This document shows positions 1 through 8,844 of a stretch of 64,000 nt of DNA, one piece after another (the first letter of the stretch is position 1; each line of letters begins with the position of its first letter). The stretch is taken from assembly GCF_014651115.1 (NCBI RefSeq), contig NZ_BMWG01000010.1, positions 57,881-121,880 of the forward strand. The letters run 5' to 3'. Below the pieces are notes generated by a model that had not been told where the DNA came from, searched no databases, and saw nothing but the letters and a program-made list of their open reading frames with translations. The DNA is from Streptomyces inusitatus (GTDB lineage Bacteria > Actinomycetota > Actinomycetes > Streptomycetales > Streptomycetaceae). The translations under genes were made by a program, and so were the position numbers.

Positions 1-208
1 CCCCCCCCCCCGCGGGGGGCCCCCGGGCGCCCGCGTCCCCCCGGGGGGCGCCCCCCCCGGGATCCCCGCCCCGGGGCCCGGAGCGGCCCTCTCGTACGCC
101 CGGGGGCGCGACAGCGGACACCATCACTCGTTCGGGTTACTCCGGATGCCGAACCGGTGACGGCGGGGTCGACTGGCGGCATCTGCTGAGCCGGTTCCGG
201 AGGCGTCG
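1..208. other. G/C homopolymer-rich upstream region
   Basis: Bases 1 to about 80 are almost pure runs of C and G, including runs of eight or more C and several CCCCGGGG-type palindromes. This is extreme even for Streptomyces. The rest of the segment has normal composition and ends in the Shine-Dalgarno site CGGAGG at 198-203 that serves the gene starting at 209. No reading frame is supported here. The homopolymer part could be a folded terminator region, a low-complexity intergenic tract, or a sequencing or assembly artefact. Confidence 0.5.
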
Positions 209-1540
209 ATGGCATCAAGGGTGACCGCGGTGCGCGGCCCGATGATCTGGTTCCGCGGCGATCCCTTCCTCTCCCCCCGCGAGGACGTCTTCGTCCATGA
301 GAGCGACGGGCTGCTGATCTGCGAGGACGGGATCATCACCGCCTCGGGCGGCTACCGGGAGCTGGCCGACCGGCTCCCCGCGGGCCTCGCCCCCACGCAC
401 TACCCGGACCATGTGATCAGCGCCGGGTTCATCGACACCCACACGCACTACGTACAGACCGGGATCATCGCCGCCTTCGGCTCCCAGCTGATCGACTGGC
501 TGAACCACTACACCTTCGTCGAGGAGCAGCGCTTCTCCGACGCCGGCTACGCGCGGCGGGTCGCCTCCGCGTTCTGCGACGAGCTGCTCCGCAACGGGAC
601 GACGACCGCGCTCACCTTCTGCGCCGTGTATCCGCAGTCGGTCGACGCGCTGTTCGAGGAGGCGTCCCGGCGGAACATGCGGATCGCCGCCGGCAAGGTG
701 CTGATGGACCGCAACGCCCCCGACGCGCTGCTGGACACCCCCCGCTCGGGCTACGACGACTCCAAGGCGCTGCTGGAGCGGTGGCACGGCACGGGCCGCA
801 ATCTGTACGCCATCACTCCGCGATTCGCCCCCACCAGCACCCCCGAGCAGCTTGAGGCCGCCGGCGCGCTGTGGCGCGAGCACCCCGGGGCGCTGATGCA
901 CACCCATGTGTCGGAGAACACCGGCGAGATCTCCTGGGTCCGCGCTCTCTTCCCCGAGCGCCGGGGCTATCTCGATGTCTACGACCACTACGGGCTGCTG
1001 GGCCCCCGGGCGGTCCTGGCGCACGGTGTGCATCTGACCCGCCGCGAGCGGGACCGGTGCGCGGAGACGGGCACGGCGGTCTCGCACTGTCCGACGTCCA
1101 ATCTCTTCCTCGGCAGCGGTCTGTTCCACGTCCACGACGCGAAGGACTCCCGGCATCCGATGACGGTGGGTCTCGGCACCGACATCGGCGCGGGCACCAG
1201 CTTCTCGCTGCTGGCCACCATGAACGAGGCGTACAAGGTCGCCGAGCTGGCGAACTACCCCCTCGACTCCGTCAAGGCCTTCTTCCTCGCGACCCTCGGC
1301 GGCGCGCGGGCCATGGGCCTCGGGGACCGGGTGGGCTCCCTCGCATCGGGGCACGAGGCCGATTTCGTCGTACTGGACCCCCGGGCCACCCCCCTGCTCG
1401 CACAGCGGACCTCCCGTGTCGAGGACATCGAGGAGCTGCTGTTCACGCTGGCGGTGATGGGGGACGACCGGGCGGTACGGGCCACCTATGTGGCCGGTGT
1501 CCTGGCCCACGACCGGGACACGCCGTCCGCCTCGGCCTGA
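209..1540 (+). CDS. guaD: Guanine deaminase (amidohydrolase)
   Basis: This 443-aa amidohydrolase should deaminate guanine to xanthine in purine salvage, in the cytoplasm. The metal site is complete: HTH at residues 78-80, His233 in the HTHVSEN segment, a His in the AHGVHL segment (272 or 275), and Asp325 in GLGTDIGAG. The GSQLIDWLNHYTF stretch after the first HxH is characteristic of guanine deaminases rather than cytosine deaminases or atrazine-type hydrolases. The ATG at 209 has CGGAGG six bases upstream, which fixes the start. The MFS carrier gene follows after 37 bases and is probably co-transcribed, suggesting uptake and breakdown of a purine. Length matches the family (about 440-450 aa). 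Confidence 0.9.
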   Translation: MASRVTAVRGPMIWFRGDPFLSPREDVFVHESDGLLICEDGIITASGGYRELADRLPAGLAPTHYPDHVISAGFIDTHTHYVQTGIIAAFGSQLIDWLNHYTFVEEQRFSDAGYARRVASAFCDELLRNGTTTALTFCAVYPQSVDALFEEASRRNMRIAAGKVLMDRNAPDALLDTPRSGYDDSKALLERWHGTGRNLYAITPRFAPTSTPEQLEAAGALWREHPGALMHTHVSENTGEISWVRALFPERRGYLDVYDHYGLLGPRAVLAHGVHLTRRERDRCAETGTAVSHCPTSNLFLGSGLFHVHDAKDSRHPMTVGLGTDIGAGTSFSLLATMNEAYKVAELANYPLDSVKAFFLATLGGARAMGLGDRVGSLASGHEADFVVLDPRATPLLAQRTSRVEDIEELLFTLAVMGDDRAVRATYVAGVLAHDRDTPSASA

Positions 1541-1577
1541 CCATCGGCCCGGGCCCGAGCCCACAGGAGAGACCGTC

Positions 1578-2897
1578 ATGGCGAACACCACGGCTGCCGC
1601 GAGCGGCGGCGGGACCGAGTACAAGAAGCATCCCGGAGCCCGTTTCCTGCACGGGCCGCACCGGACGATCGGCGGGGTCGAGGCCTGGATCGTCTGGGCG
1701 CTGTGCACGGTCTTCGTCGTCTGGCTGTTCGCCATCCAGACCGGTTACGCGGTCGTCTCCCCCGAGATCCAGGACACGGCGTCCCTCACGGTCGCCCAGA
1801 TCGGTCTGGCCGGGTCGATCTACACCTGGGCGTTCGCGCTCTGCCAGTTCTTCTCCGGCGCGCTGCTGGACCGCTTCGGCTCCCGCCCGCTGCTGACGGT
1901 CGCCGTCGCGTTCGTCACCGCGGGCGCGTTCCTGTACGCGCAGACGGACAGCATGGGCACCCTGGTGGCCGCCCAGATCGTGCTCGCCGTCGGCTCCTCG
2001 TTCGGTTTCGTCGGGGCCGGTTACATCGGCGGCCAGTGGTTCCCCGCCGCCCGTTACGGCCTGATGTTCGGCCTGGTGCAGTCGCTGGCCTCGCTCGGCT
2101 CAGCCTTCGGCCAGCCCGCCATCTCCTGGCAGCTGGAACTCGTCACCTGGCAGCAGCTCCTGAACGGCTTCGGCGCGGCGGGGGTCGTGCTGATCGTGCT
2201 GTTCGCCCTGCTGGTACGGAATCCCACGCCGGGTCCCGAGCAGCTGGCGCGGGCCTCGGCCGCCGCGAAGCCGCCGCTGCTCTCCAGCGTCTTCCGTGAT
2301 CTCGGCGCGTGCTTCCGCAACCGCAATGTGGTCCTCTCCGCCGTGCTGGCCGGGGTGTCCTTCGGGTCGATGCTCGCCATGGGCGTGCTGTGGGGGCCCC
2401 GGGTGATGGAGGCCCGGGGGGCGGAGAGCTCCCTCGCCGCCGTGCTGACCGCCGTCTCGTGGCTGGGGCTCGCGATCGGCGCGCCGCTGTTCAATCTCCT
2501 CTCCGACCACTGGAACAACCGCCGGATCCCGGCCGTCGTGGGGGTGCTCCTCCAGGCCGCCGCGATCAGTCTGCTGATCTATCTGCCGACGGAGACCAAC
2601 AGCGTCTCGGTGGTCACCATGTTCGCCGTCGGTCTCTTCGCCGGGGCGCACATGCTGGGCTTCACGGTCGCCGGGGAGTCCGTGCCCGGGGCGCTGGTGG
2701 GCAGCTCGGCCGCCATCGTCAACGGCGTCTGCTTCATCATCGGCGGCGTGCTGCAAGCCGTCCCCGGCAAGATCCTGCCGGCCGTCCCCCAGCTCGCCGA
2801 CTACGGTCACGCGCTGCTGATGATGCCGATCCTGCTGGTGCTGGGCGCGTTCGCCGGTTTCTTCATCAAGGAGACGGCGGGCGCGTCCCGCCGGTGA
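1578..2897 (+). CDS. MFS transporter, probably purine-linked
   Basis: The 439-aa product has about twelve hydrophobic segments, a short cytoplasmic loop with DRFGSRP after the second helix (the MFS signature loop), and a central loop near residue 220. The ATG at 1578 follows an AGGAGA-type ribosome site. It lies 37 bases behind guanine deaminase on the same strand, so a purine or purine-derivative substrate is inferred from context only; nothing in the sequence gives specificity. The closest general type by pattern is the single-polypeptide MFS sugar/anion/nucleobase symporter class. It ends four bases before the convergent hydrolase gene. Confidence 0.8.
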   Translation: MANTTAAASGGGTEYKKHPGARFLHGPHRTIGGVEAWIVWALCTVFVVWLFAIQTGYAVVSPEIQDTASLTVAQIGLAGSIYTWAFALCQFFSGALLDRFGSRPLLTVAVAFVTAGAFLYAQTDSMGTLVAAQIVLAVGSSFGFVGAGYIGGQWFPAARYGLMFGLVQSLASLGSAFGQPAISWQLELVTWQQLLNGFGAAGVVLIVLFALLVRNPTPGPEQLARASAAAKPPLLSSVFRDLGACFRNRNVVLSAVLAGVSFGSMLAMGVLWGPRVMEARGAESSLAAVLTAVSWLGLAIGAPLFNLLSDHWNNRRIPAVVGVLLQAAAISLLIYLPTETNSVSVVTMFAVGLFAGAHMLGFTVAGESVPGALVGSSAAIVNGVCFIIGGVLQAVPGKILPAVPQLADYGHALLMMPILLVLGAFAGFFIKETAGASRR

Positions 2898-2901
2898 GAA
2901 G

Positions 2902-3711
2902 TCAGCGGGTGACGGCGTCGATCCGGTCGAGGACCCGGCGGGCAGGCAGCGGTACGCCCGGAGGGCCGCCGGGATCCGTGAGGGGGACGGGGAGCGGAGC
3001 CAGGCCGAGCAGGCCGAGGGTGAGGGAGGTGGTGATCCGGTGCCAGGACCGGGCGTCGCGCAGCATGCTGTGGCCGCCTCTCGGCATCCGGATTCCCAGG
3101 GTGTGGGCGCCCTCATCGGCCGCGCGGGCCAGATAAGCCCAGGTGTCGTCGGCGGCGGTGACCCGGTCGGCCGGGTCGTGGAGGGCGATCACCCGGCGGT
3201 CGCGCGGCGGGGCGACGGTCTCGCCCGGGGGGCACCAGGGCGCGAGGGCCACGACGCCGCGCACCCCGGGATCCCCTGCCAGCCTCAGGGCGGCCCGCCC
3301 GCCCATGGAGTGGCCCACCAGCACCACCGGCACGGGCACGGGCACGGGCACGGCCTCAGCGTCGGTCCCTGTCCCGGCCTCGGTCCCGGTCTCGGTCCCG
3401 GTCTCGTGGAGGAGCGCCCGGAGGGCCTGCCGCGCGTCGTGCACCGCGTCCTCGCGGGGGCCGTTCCACCCCCGGTGGCGGTAGCGCACCCGGCCGACCG
3501 CCAGCACGCCGGGCGGGGCCGCGCGGACGACGGCCGAGGCGAAGGGCCTCATCCGCAGGGCGGGCGGATCCAGCGCGGGGGGAGCCTCCAGGGCGTCCGC
3601 GCGGCCTCCGTGCAGCAGCAGAACGGCGGCCCGGGGAGCGGCGGGCGAATGGTGGAGCACCAGCGCGCGGTGGCCATCGGCCGGGCCCGTCCCCGTACGG
3701 CTCACGGCCAT
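2902..3711 (-). CDS. Alpha/beta hydrolase with in-frame repeat insert
   Basis: This 269-aa product has an alpha/beta-hydrolase fold. The nucleophile elbow is GHSMGG (Ser135), Asp179 or Asp182 lies in the LHDPADRV segment, and His214 lies in PRGGHSM. The substrate is unknown; an esterase or dienelactone-hydrolase-like enzyme is likely. The ATG at 3711 has GGAGG six bases upstream on the minus strand, so the longer frame back to 3792 is not needed. Residues about 104-128 are a low-complexity Thr/Glu/Gly then Val-Pro repeat encoded by a hexamer microsatellite. They sit just before the strand leading to the nucleophile, so they probably form a surface loop. The gene is convergent with the MFS gene. 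Confidence 0.75.
   Translation of the reverse strand: MAVSRTGTGPADGHRALVLHHSPAAPRAAVLLLHGGRADALEAPPALDPPALRMRPFASAVVRAAPPGVLAVGRVRYRHRGWNGPREDAVHDARQALRALLHETGTETGTEAGTGTDAEAVPVPVPVPVVLVGHSMGGRAALRLAGDPGVRGVVALAPWCPPGETVAPPRDRRVIALHDPADRVTAADDTWAYLARAADEGAHTLGIRMPRGGHSMLRDARSWHRITTSLTLGLLGLAPLPVPLTDPGGPPGVPLPARRVLDRIDAVTR
3329..3415. repeat. In-frame GGCACG / CGGTCCCGGTCT microsatellite
   Basis: Inside the hydrolase gene, the unit GGCACG is repeated about four times from 3329. It is followed by degenerate 6- and 12-base units of the CGGTCCCGGTCT type up to about 3415. All units are multiples of three, so copy-number change would lengthen or shorten the Val-Pro and Gly-Thr-Glu-Thr stretch without a frameshift. 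Confidence 0.7.
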
Positions 3712-3891
3712 GGGTGCCTCCAGCGGTCGTCTCCCGCCGCCCCGGTCGGGGGCGGGGTCACCATGCTGCCGGGAGGGGCGGCCGGCCGTCATCTCCCGTA
3801 CCGGCGATTCGGGACGGTCGATTCAGGACCGGCGGTGTGAGGTGGGACACTCTCCGGCCGCTTCGGGGCGGGCGGAAGCGATCATCTCCGG

Positions 3892-4635
3892 ATGGAGACC
3901 CGTTTCATCGGCACCGCCGAATTGACCGAGACCCCGTCCGTGGCCGTCGTGGTCGACGTCATGCGTGCTTTCACCGTGGCCGCCTGGGCCTTCGCCCGGG
4001 GGGCGGAGAAAATCCTTCTCGCCGAGTCGTTGGAGGAGGCACTGGCCCTCAAGGCCCGCCACCCGGACCGGGTGGCGCTCAAGGACGGGCCGCCCGCGCC
4101 CGGGTTCGACCTGGTCAACTCGCCGGCCCTGCTGCGCTCCGCCGACCTCGCGGGACGGACCGTCGTACAGAAGACCACGGCGGGGACGGTCGGCGCTCTC
4201 GCGGTCAAGGACGCGTCGCTGGTGCTGTGCGCCGGGTTCGTGGTGGCGGAGGCGACGGCCCGGCTCCTGCGGACGCGCGCGAGCGACAGCGTCACCTTCG
4301 TGGTCACCGGCGAGGACGGGCGGGCCGACGAGGATCTGGCCTGCGCCCAGTACATCGCCCGGAGAGCCGCCGGGGCCGGAACGGACGCCGCCGGGTACCT
4401 CCGCCGCGCCGCCGGGTCGCGCGCCGCCGCCGAGCTGGCGGAGGGGGTGCGTCAAGGGGCCCATCCCGATGATGTCGCGCTCTGTCTGGAGCTCGACCGT
4501 TTTCCCTTCGCCATGGTGGCGTCCCCGGAGGACTCCCTCATGGTCCTGCGCCCGTATGCCGAAGAAGTCCGCCCGCCGCGCGGCCCGGCCGGTGGACGGA
4601 CCGGCCGGGCGGCGGACCTCAGCGGCGGGCGATGA
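3892..4635 (+). CDS. ComB-type 2-phosphosulfolactate phosphatase family protein
   Basis: This 247-aa protein matches the ComB family from its N-terminal VVDVMRAFTVAAWAFARGA block, the LKDGPPAPGFDLVNSP segment, the VVQKTTAGTVGA core and a late GEDGRADEDLACAQYI block. Archaeal ComB dephosphorylates 2-phospho-3-sulfolactate on the way to coenzyme M. In Streptomyces, which makes no coenzyme M, the role is unclear and may be sulfolactate production or a different phosphoester. The start is the ATG at 3892; the upstream GGAAG is about 14 bases away, so the site is weak. Its 3' end overlaps the convergent lipoprotein gene by 17 bases. Confidence 0.75.
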   Translation: METRFIGTAELTETPSVAVVVDVMRAFTVAAWAFARGAEKILLAESLEEALALKARHPDRVALKDGPPAPGFDLVNSPALLRSADLAGRTVVQKTTAGTVGALAVKDASLVLCAGFVVAEATARLLRTRASDSVTFVVTGEDGRADEDLACAQYIARRAAGAGTDAAGYLRRAAGSRAAAELAEGVRQGAHPDDVALCLELDRFPFAMVASPEDSLMVLRPYAEEVRPPRGPAGGRTGRAADLSGGR

Positions 4636-5035
4636 ACTTCTCCACCTCGGCGGGCATTTCCCCGCCCATGCCGAGGGAGAAGAAGAGGGCGTCCTCCGGG
4701 GAGTCGCCGATCGCGACGGCGACGTCGGGGTCGAGTCCTTCGACGGCGTACGCGACCGACTCGGTCACGGGGTCCTGCGGACTGTCCTGACCGGTGTCGT
4801 TGCAGGGGATCGAGTAGGCCGTGCCCACCTTGTCGCCGACCTCGAACTTCACCTTGTCCTGGTTCTGGTAGGTACGGTCGGCGAAGCGCATCACATACGC
4901 GCAGGAGGCCGCCGCCGCCCCGCCCCCGTCGGGCGAGGACGACTCCTCGGTGCACCCTGCGACGGCGACGGCGACGGCCGTCACCAGGAGCGCCCTCACA
5001 TATCTGTTCCGCCCCATGCGGACAGCACCGTTCAT
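4619..5035 (-). CDS. Small lipoprotein, DUF6281-like
   Basis: This 138-aa product starts with a charged n-region and a hydrophobic stretch ending in a lipobox, VAVAGC, so it should be lipid-anchored outside the membrane after cleavage before Cys28. The mature part has an Asp/Ser/Gly-rich linker and a compact domain with a CAYVMRFADRTY motif and a second Cys, which may form a disulfide. The domain resembles Streptomyces proteins called DUF6281; that assignment is from memory of the pattern and the function is unknown. The ATG at 5035 is preceded by GAGAGG, which favours it over an internal ATG six codons downstream. Confidence 0.65.
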   Translation of the reverse strand: MNGAVRMGRNRYVRALLVTAVAVAVAGCTEESSSPDGGGAAAASCAYVMRFADRTYQNQDKVKFEVGDKVGTAYSIPCNDTGQDSPQDPVTESVAYAVEGLDPDVAVAIGDSPEDALFFSLGMGGEMPAEVEKFIARR

Positions 5036-5294
5036 CGTTTCGGCCTCTCGGTAGACATCACACGGACCGGGTCTTCCCGGATCTTCCGCGCTTCGACGTG
5101 ATGTCGTACGAGACGGTTCCCCCGGCCGCGCGACACCCGGGCGGGGACGCCCCTGTGGTCGTCATCACGTTGCGCCGGGGCTGCCGCACGGTGACGATTC
5201 AGTCGTCGATCGTCATTGATCAAGGGCGTACCCGACGGTGCCGGTTCTCGCGCCGCGCCCCTGTTCCAGATGCCCATGTCTCCAAGGAGCGATT

Positions 5295-6695
5295 TTGTTA
5301 ACGCACTTCGATGTAGTGGTTCTCGGCGCCGGCCCCGGGGGGTATGTCGCGGCCATTCGCAGTGCCCAGCTCGGGCTCAGCGTCGCCATCGTCGAGGAGC
5401 GTTACTGGGGCGGCGTCTGCCTCAACGTCGGATGCATTCCCTCGAAAGCGCTGCTGCGCAACGCGGAACTCGCCCACACGCTGACGCACGAGGCCGAGAC
5501 CTTCGGCATCACGGTCGACGGCACTCTCTCCTTCGACTACGGATCCGCGTTCCGGCGCAGCAGGCGCGTGGCGGAGGGCCGGGTCAAGGGCGTCCACTAC
5601 TTGATGAAGAAGAACGCGATCACGCAGTTCGAGGGGCGCGGATCGTTCACGGGCCCGAATGCCCTGCGGGTCACCGGCGGCGACGGCACCGTGCGGGATC
5701 TGACGTTCGGGCACTGTGTCCTCGCGACCGGTGCGAGCCCTCGGCTGCTGCCCGGGACGTCCTTGAGCGACCGGGTGGTGACGTACGAGCAGCAGATCCT
5801 CGCCGAGCGGCTGCCGGAGAGCATCATCATCGCGGGGGCCGGTGCCATCGGCATCGAATTCGCCTATGTGCTGCACAATTACGGCGTCAAGGTCACCATG
5901 GTCGAATTCCAGGACCGGATGGCTCCGCTGGAGGACGAGGAGGTGTCGGCCGAACTCGCCAAGCGGTACCGGCGGCTGGGAATCGAGGTGCTCACCTCGA
6001 CGCGGGTGGTCGGCATCGACGAGTCCGGCGACAAGGTCCGTGTCACCGTCTCCACCGGGGATCAGCAGCGGGTGCTGGAGGCGGACAGAGTGCTCCAGGC
6101 CATGGGCTTTCAGCCGAGGGTCGACGGCTTCGGCCTGGAGAACACGGGGGTGCGGCTGACCGAGCGGGGCGCGGTCGAGGTCGACGCCCGCTGCCGTACC
6201 TCGGTGCCGCACATCTTCGCCATCGGCGATGTCACGGCCAAGCTGATGCTCGCCCACGCTGCGGAGGCCATGGCGATCGTCGCGGCCGAGACCATCGCGG
6301 GCGCGGAGACGCAGGAGCTGAACTATGTGATGATCCCCCGGGCGACCTACAGCCAGCCGCAGATCGCCAGCTTCGGCTGGACGGAGGCACAGGCGCGGGC
6401 CCGGGGCTTCGACGTCCGGGTCGCGAAGTTCCCGTTCATGGCCAACGGCAAGGCGCACGGCCTGGGAGACACCGCCGGCTTCGCCAAGGTGATCAGCGAC
6501 GCGCGCCATGGGGAACTGCTGGGCGCGCATCTGATCGGCCCCGAGGTCACGGAGCTGCTGCCGGAGCTGACGCTCGCCCAGCAGTGGGATCTGACGGTCA
6601 CCGAGCTGGCCCGTAACGTCCACGCGCACCCGACGCTCGGCGAGGCCGTCAAGGAGGCGGTCCACGGCCTCGCCGGCCACATGATCAACATGTAG
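5295..6695 (+). CDS. Dihydrolipoamide dehydrogenase-like flavoprotein, TTA at codon 2
   Basis: This 466-aa pyridine nucleotide-disulfide oxidoreductase has an N-terminal FAD site (GAGPGG, residues 11-16), the redox-active disulfide in GGVCLNVGCIPSKALL (Cys42, Cys47), an NAD site (GAGAIGIEFA), a second FAD motif (HIFAIGDV), and the C-terminal HAHPTLGEAVKEA block with the His-Glu pair. It is therefore a lipoamide dehydrogenase (E3) type enzyme, although no 2-oxoacid dehydrogenase genes are adjacent. The best start is TTG at 5295, with AAGGAG at 5284-5289. The next codon, 5298-5300, is TTA, the bldA-dependent codon in Streptomyces, so translation may be developmentally gated. Mercuric or mycothione reductase is unlikely given the motifs. 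Confidence 0.85.
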   Translation: MLTHFDVVVLGAGPGGYVAAIRSAQLGLSVAIVEERYWGGVCLNVGCIPSKALLRNAELAHTLTHEAETFGITVDGTLSFDYGSAFRRSRRVAEGRVKGVHYLMKKNAITQFEGRGSFTGPNALRVTGGDGTVRDLTFGHCVLATGASPRLLPGTSLSDRVVTYEQQILAERLPESIIIAGAGAIGIEFAYVLHNYGVKVTMVEFQDRMAPLEDEEVSAELAKRYRRLGIEVLTSTRVVGIDESGDKVRVTVSTGDQQRVLEADRVLQAMGFQPRVDGFGLENTGVRLTERGAVEVDARCRTSVPHIFAIGDVTAKLMLAHAAEAMAIVAAETIAGAETQELNYVMIPRATYSQPQIASFGWTEAQARARGFDVRVAKFPFMANGKAHGLGDTAGFAKVISDARHGELLGAHLIGPEVTELLPELTLAQQWDLTVTELARNVHAHPTLGEAVKEAVHGLAGHMINM

Positions 6696-6735
6696 CCGGC
6701 GGGGCGGCGGACAGGCAGGCGGACGGGCGGACGGG

Positions 6736-8844
6736 TCAGGCGACCTCGATGCCGTACTCGACGACCAGGGCCTCCAGGCCGCCCGGGTATCCCTTGCCGC
6801 CCATCACGAAGTCCCAGTCGCCGCCCGCCCGGCGGCGGAAGGATCCGAGGACGAGGGCGGTCTCCCCGGGCTGGCCCTCCGAGACCGCCAGCCGGTCCAG
6901 CTCGGCCCCCGAGGCGTCGCGCAGCACGATTCCGGCCCGGGTGAAGCCGGACAGATCGGCGTCGGGGTTGACCAGGGGGTCCACGGCCGCCGCGATCACC
7001 AGCCGGTCGGCGGCCGTGGGCAGGGCGTCGAAACTGACCCGGATCGCGGCCCGGTCGCCCGTCGCCGAGCCGGGCACGGCGGCGACGGCTCCGTCCGGGG
7101 TCCGGGGGTTGTTGAAGAAGACGAAGTGGTCGTCGCCGAGCACCCGGCCGCCCCGGCAGACCAGCGCGCACACGTCGAGCGCCACCGCGCCCGACCAGAA
7201 CATCCCCAGCACATTGGCGTCGTCGTCCGCCCCGTCGTCCGGAGCGGGAGTGGCGGCGGCGCGTGCCGAGGCCGCCGGGGCCGTCGCGGGCGTGCCCGCC
7301 GGGCCGAGGCGGCCGGGGAGGCCGTGCCGGCCCAGCAGCTCCACCAGCTCGGGGCCGGAGATCAGCGTCATCGGCTTGCCGTTGGCGAAGGTGTACGAGC
7401 CCGGGCCGAAGCCGGAGGTGGTGACCAGGACACCCTTGTTGGCGCCCGAGCCCTGGACCGTGCCGTACAGATCGCGTACCGCGCTCGGGGGCACGGTGTT
7501 GCGGTACCGCTTGACCTGGACGATGATCCGGCCGCCGCTGATCGGGTCGGGGTCAAAGGCCTCCACGTCGACCCCGCCGTCGTTGGAGCGCCGGGTGGTC
7601 ACCGCCTCCATGCCCCGGGCCCGGAAGAGCTGGGCGACCAGCCCCTCGAACGCGATCGGATCCATCTCCAGCAGATCCGGTTCGTCCTCCCCGCCGTGCG
7701 AGACGACCCCGACGCCGACGTCCTCCGGGAGCCGTCCCGGCCGTACGGCCGCCCGCAGATCGGGCTTGGCGGAGAGCCTGCCGCTCATCCCCTCCAGGCA
7801 CTCCACCGCGCCCACCTGAGCCAGATTCAGCCGGGCGAAGTCGGCGCGGGCTACCGTCACGGCGCAGAGGACGACATGGGTGCGGCGGCCGGTCGCCGGA
7901 TCGACGTCGTCGACGAATCCGTTCACCGTCACCGAGTCCAGCAGGCCGAATCCGTCCGCCGCGAAGAGTTCCCTCAGCACCAGCAGCACACACTGCGCCG
8001 CGGTGTCCCGGTAGAGCGCCCGGCGCTGGGTCATCGGTCTGGGGCTCTCCTTCTCCTCGTCGGAGGAGGCCACGTACCGCACCGACCTGGTCTCGGGTAT
8101 GACGTCGAACCCGGGCAGCTCCCAGTTGAGGACCAGCTGCCGGGCCGGGGCGTCGAAGGCCGCCTCCACATGGCGCGGGAGCCCCTCGGGCCAGGCGGCC
8201 GAGGCGTAGAGCGCGGCGGAGAAGTACTCGACGGCCGTCTCCGGGTCCCCGGTCCGCAGCACCTCCGTCATCTCGGCGATCCCGTCGTTGTGCCGCCGGA
8301 TCTCGGCCAGCCGGGCCGCCGCCCACGCGTCGTACTGCCGCTGGTAGTCGCCCAGCTGGCGCAGCCGCTGGGCCTCGGCGGCCCGCGCCGCGAACAGATC
8401 GCGCTGGTAGTGCTCCCGCGCCTCCTGCTCGGCCTCGCGCGCCCGCCGGCCCCAGCCGCCCTGGGCCCGGTAGGCGCCCGGGTCGGGCATCGGGACGGGG
8501 CGGGCCAGCCCGCCGGGGGCGAAGGGCTCGATGTCCGTCGGGCGGGTCAGCAGCGCGGGGCGGAAGGCCGGTCCCCGGCAGCCGGCGGCCAGCAGCCCGG
8601 TCAGCGCCGCGACCCTCGCCGTCAGCTCGTCCGTGCGCGCCCGGGCGTCCGCCTCGCGGCGCTGCTTGTACGCGGCCCGCTGCTCGCGGTCGCGCCGCGC
8701 CATGTCCCGCTGATACGCCCGCTGTTGCCGTTCCCGGTCCAGCCGCGCCCGTTCCGCTTCCCGGAATCCGGCCTCCCGTTCGCGCTGCTGCCGCCGCTGG
8801 GCCTCCGCCCACGCCCCGGCCAGTCCACTGGAGCGACGACTCAT
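6736..8844 (-). CDS. Coiled-coil / Mrr-like endonuclease / TerD fusion protein
   Basis: This 702-aa product has three parts. Residues 1 to about 75 and about 130-190 are Arg/Glu/Ala-rich and should form long coiled coils. Residues about 390-510 form an Mrr-type PD-(D/E)xK nuclease domain, with Asp426 in NDGGVD and Gln443-x-Lys445 in IIVQVKRY. After an Ala/Pro linker, residues about 540-702 are a TerD (tellurite-resistance) domain with FFNNPRTPDGAV and a closing MGGKGYPGGLEALV segment. TerD domains bind calcium and belong to stress-response systems that comparative genomics has linked with nucleases. The fusion suggests DNA processing coupled to a Ter signal. It is divergent from the HEAT-repeat gene with 190 bases between. 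Confidence 0.8.
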   Translation of the reverse strand: MSRRSSGLAGAWAEAQRRQQREREAGFREAERARLDRERQQRAYQRDMARRDREQRAAYKQRREADARARTDELTARVAALTGLLAAGCRGPAFRPALLTRPTDIEPFAPGGLARPVPMPDPGAYRAQGGWGRRAREAEQEAREHYQRDLFAARAAEAQRLRQLGDYQRQYDAWAAARLAEIRRHNDGIAEMTEVLRTGDPETAVEYFSAALYASAAWPEGLPRHVEAAFDAPARQLVLNWELPGFDVIPETRSVRYVASSDEEKESPRPMTQRRALYRDTAAQCVLLVLRELFAADGFGLLDSVTVNGFVDDVDPATGRRTHVVLCAVTVARADFARLNLAQVGAVECLEGMSGRLSAKPDLRAAVRPGRLPEDVGVGVVSHGGEDEPDLLEMDPIAFEGLVAQLFRARGMEAVTTRRSNDGGVDVEAFDPDPISGGRIIVQVKRYRNTVPPSAVRDLYGTVQGSGANKGVLVTTSGFGPGSYTFANGKPMTLISGPELVELLGRHGLPGRLGPAGTPATAPAASARAAATPAPDDGADDDANVLGMFWSGAVALDVCALVCRGGRVLGDDHFVFFNNPRTPDGAVAAVPGSATGDRAAIRVSFDALPTAADRLVIAAAVDPLVNPDADLSGFTRAGIVLRDASGAELDRLAVSEGQPGETALVLGSFRRRAGGDWDFVMGGKGYPGGLEALVVEYGIEVA

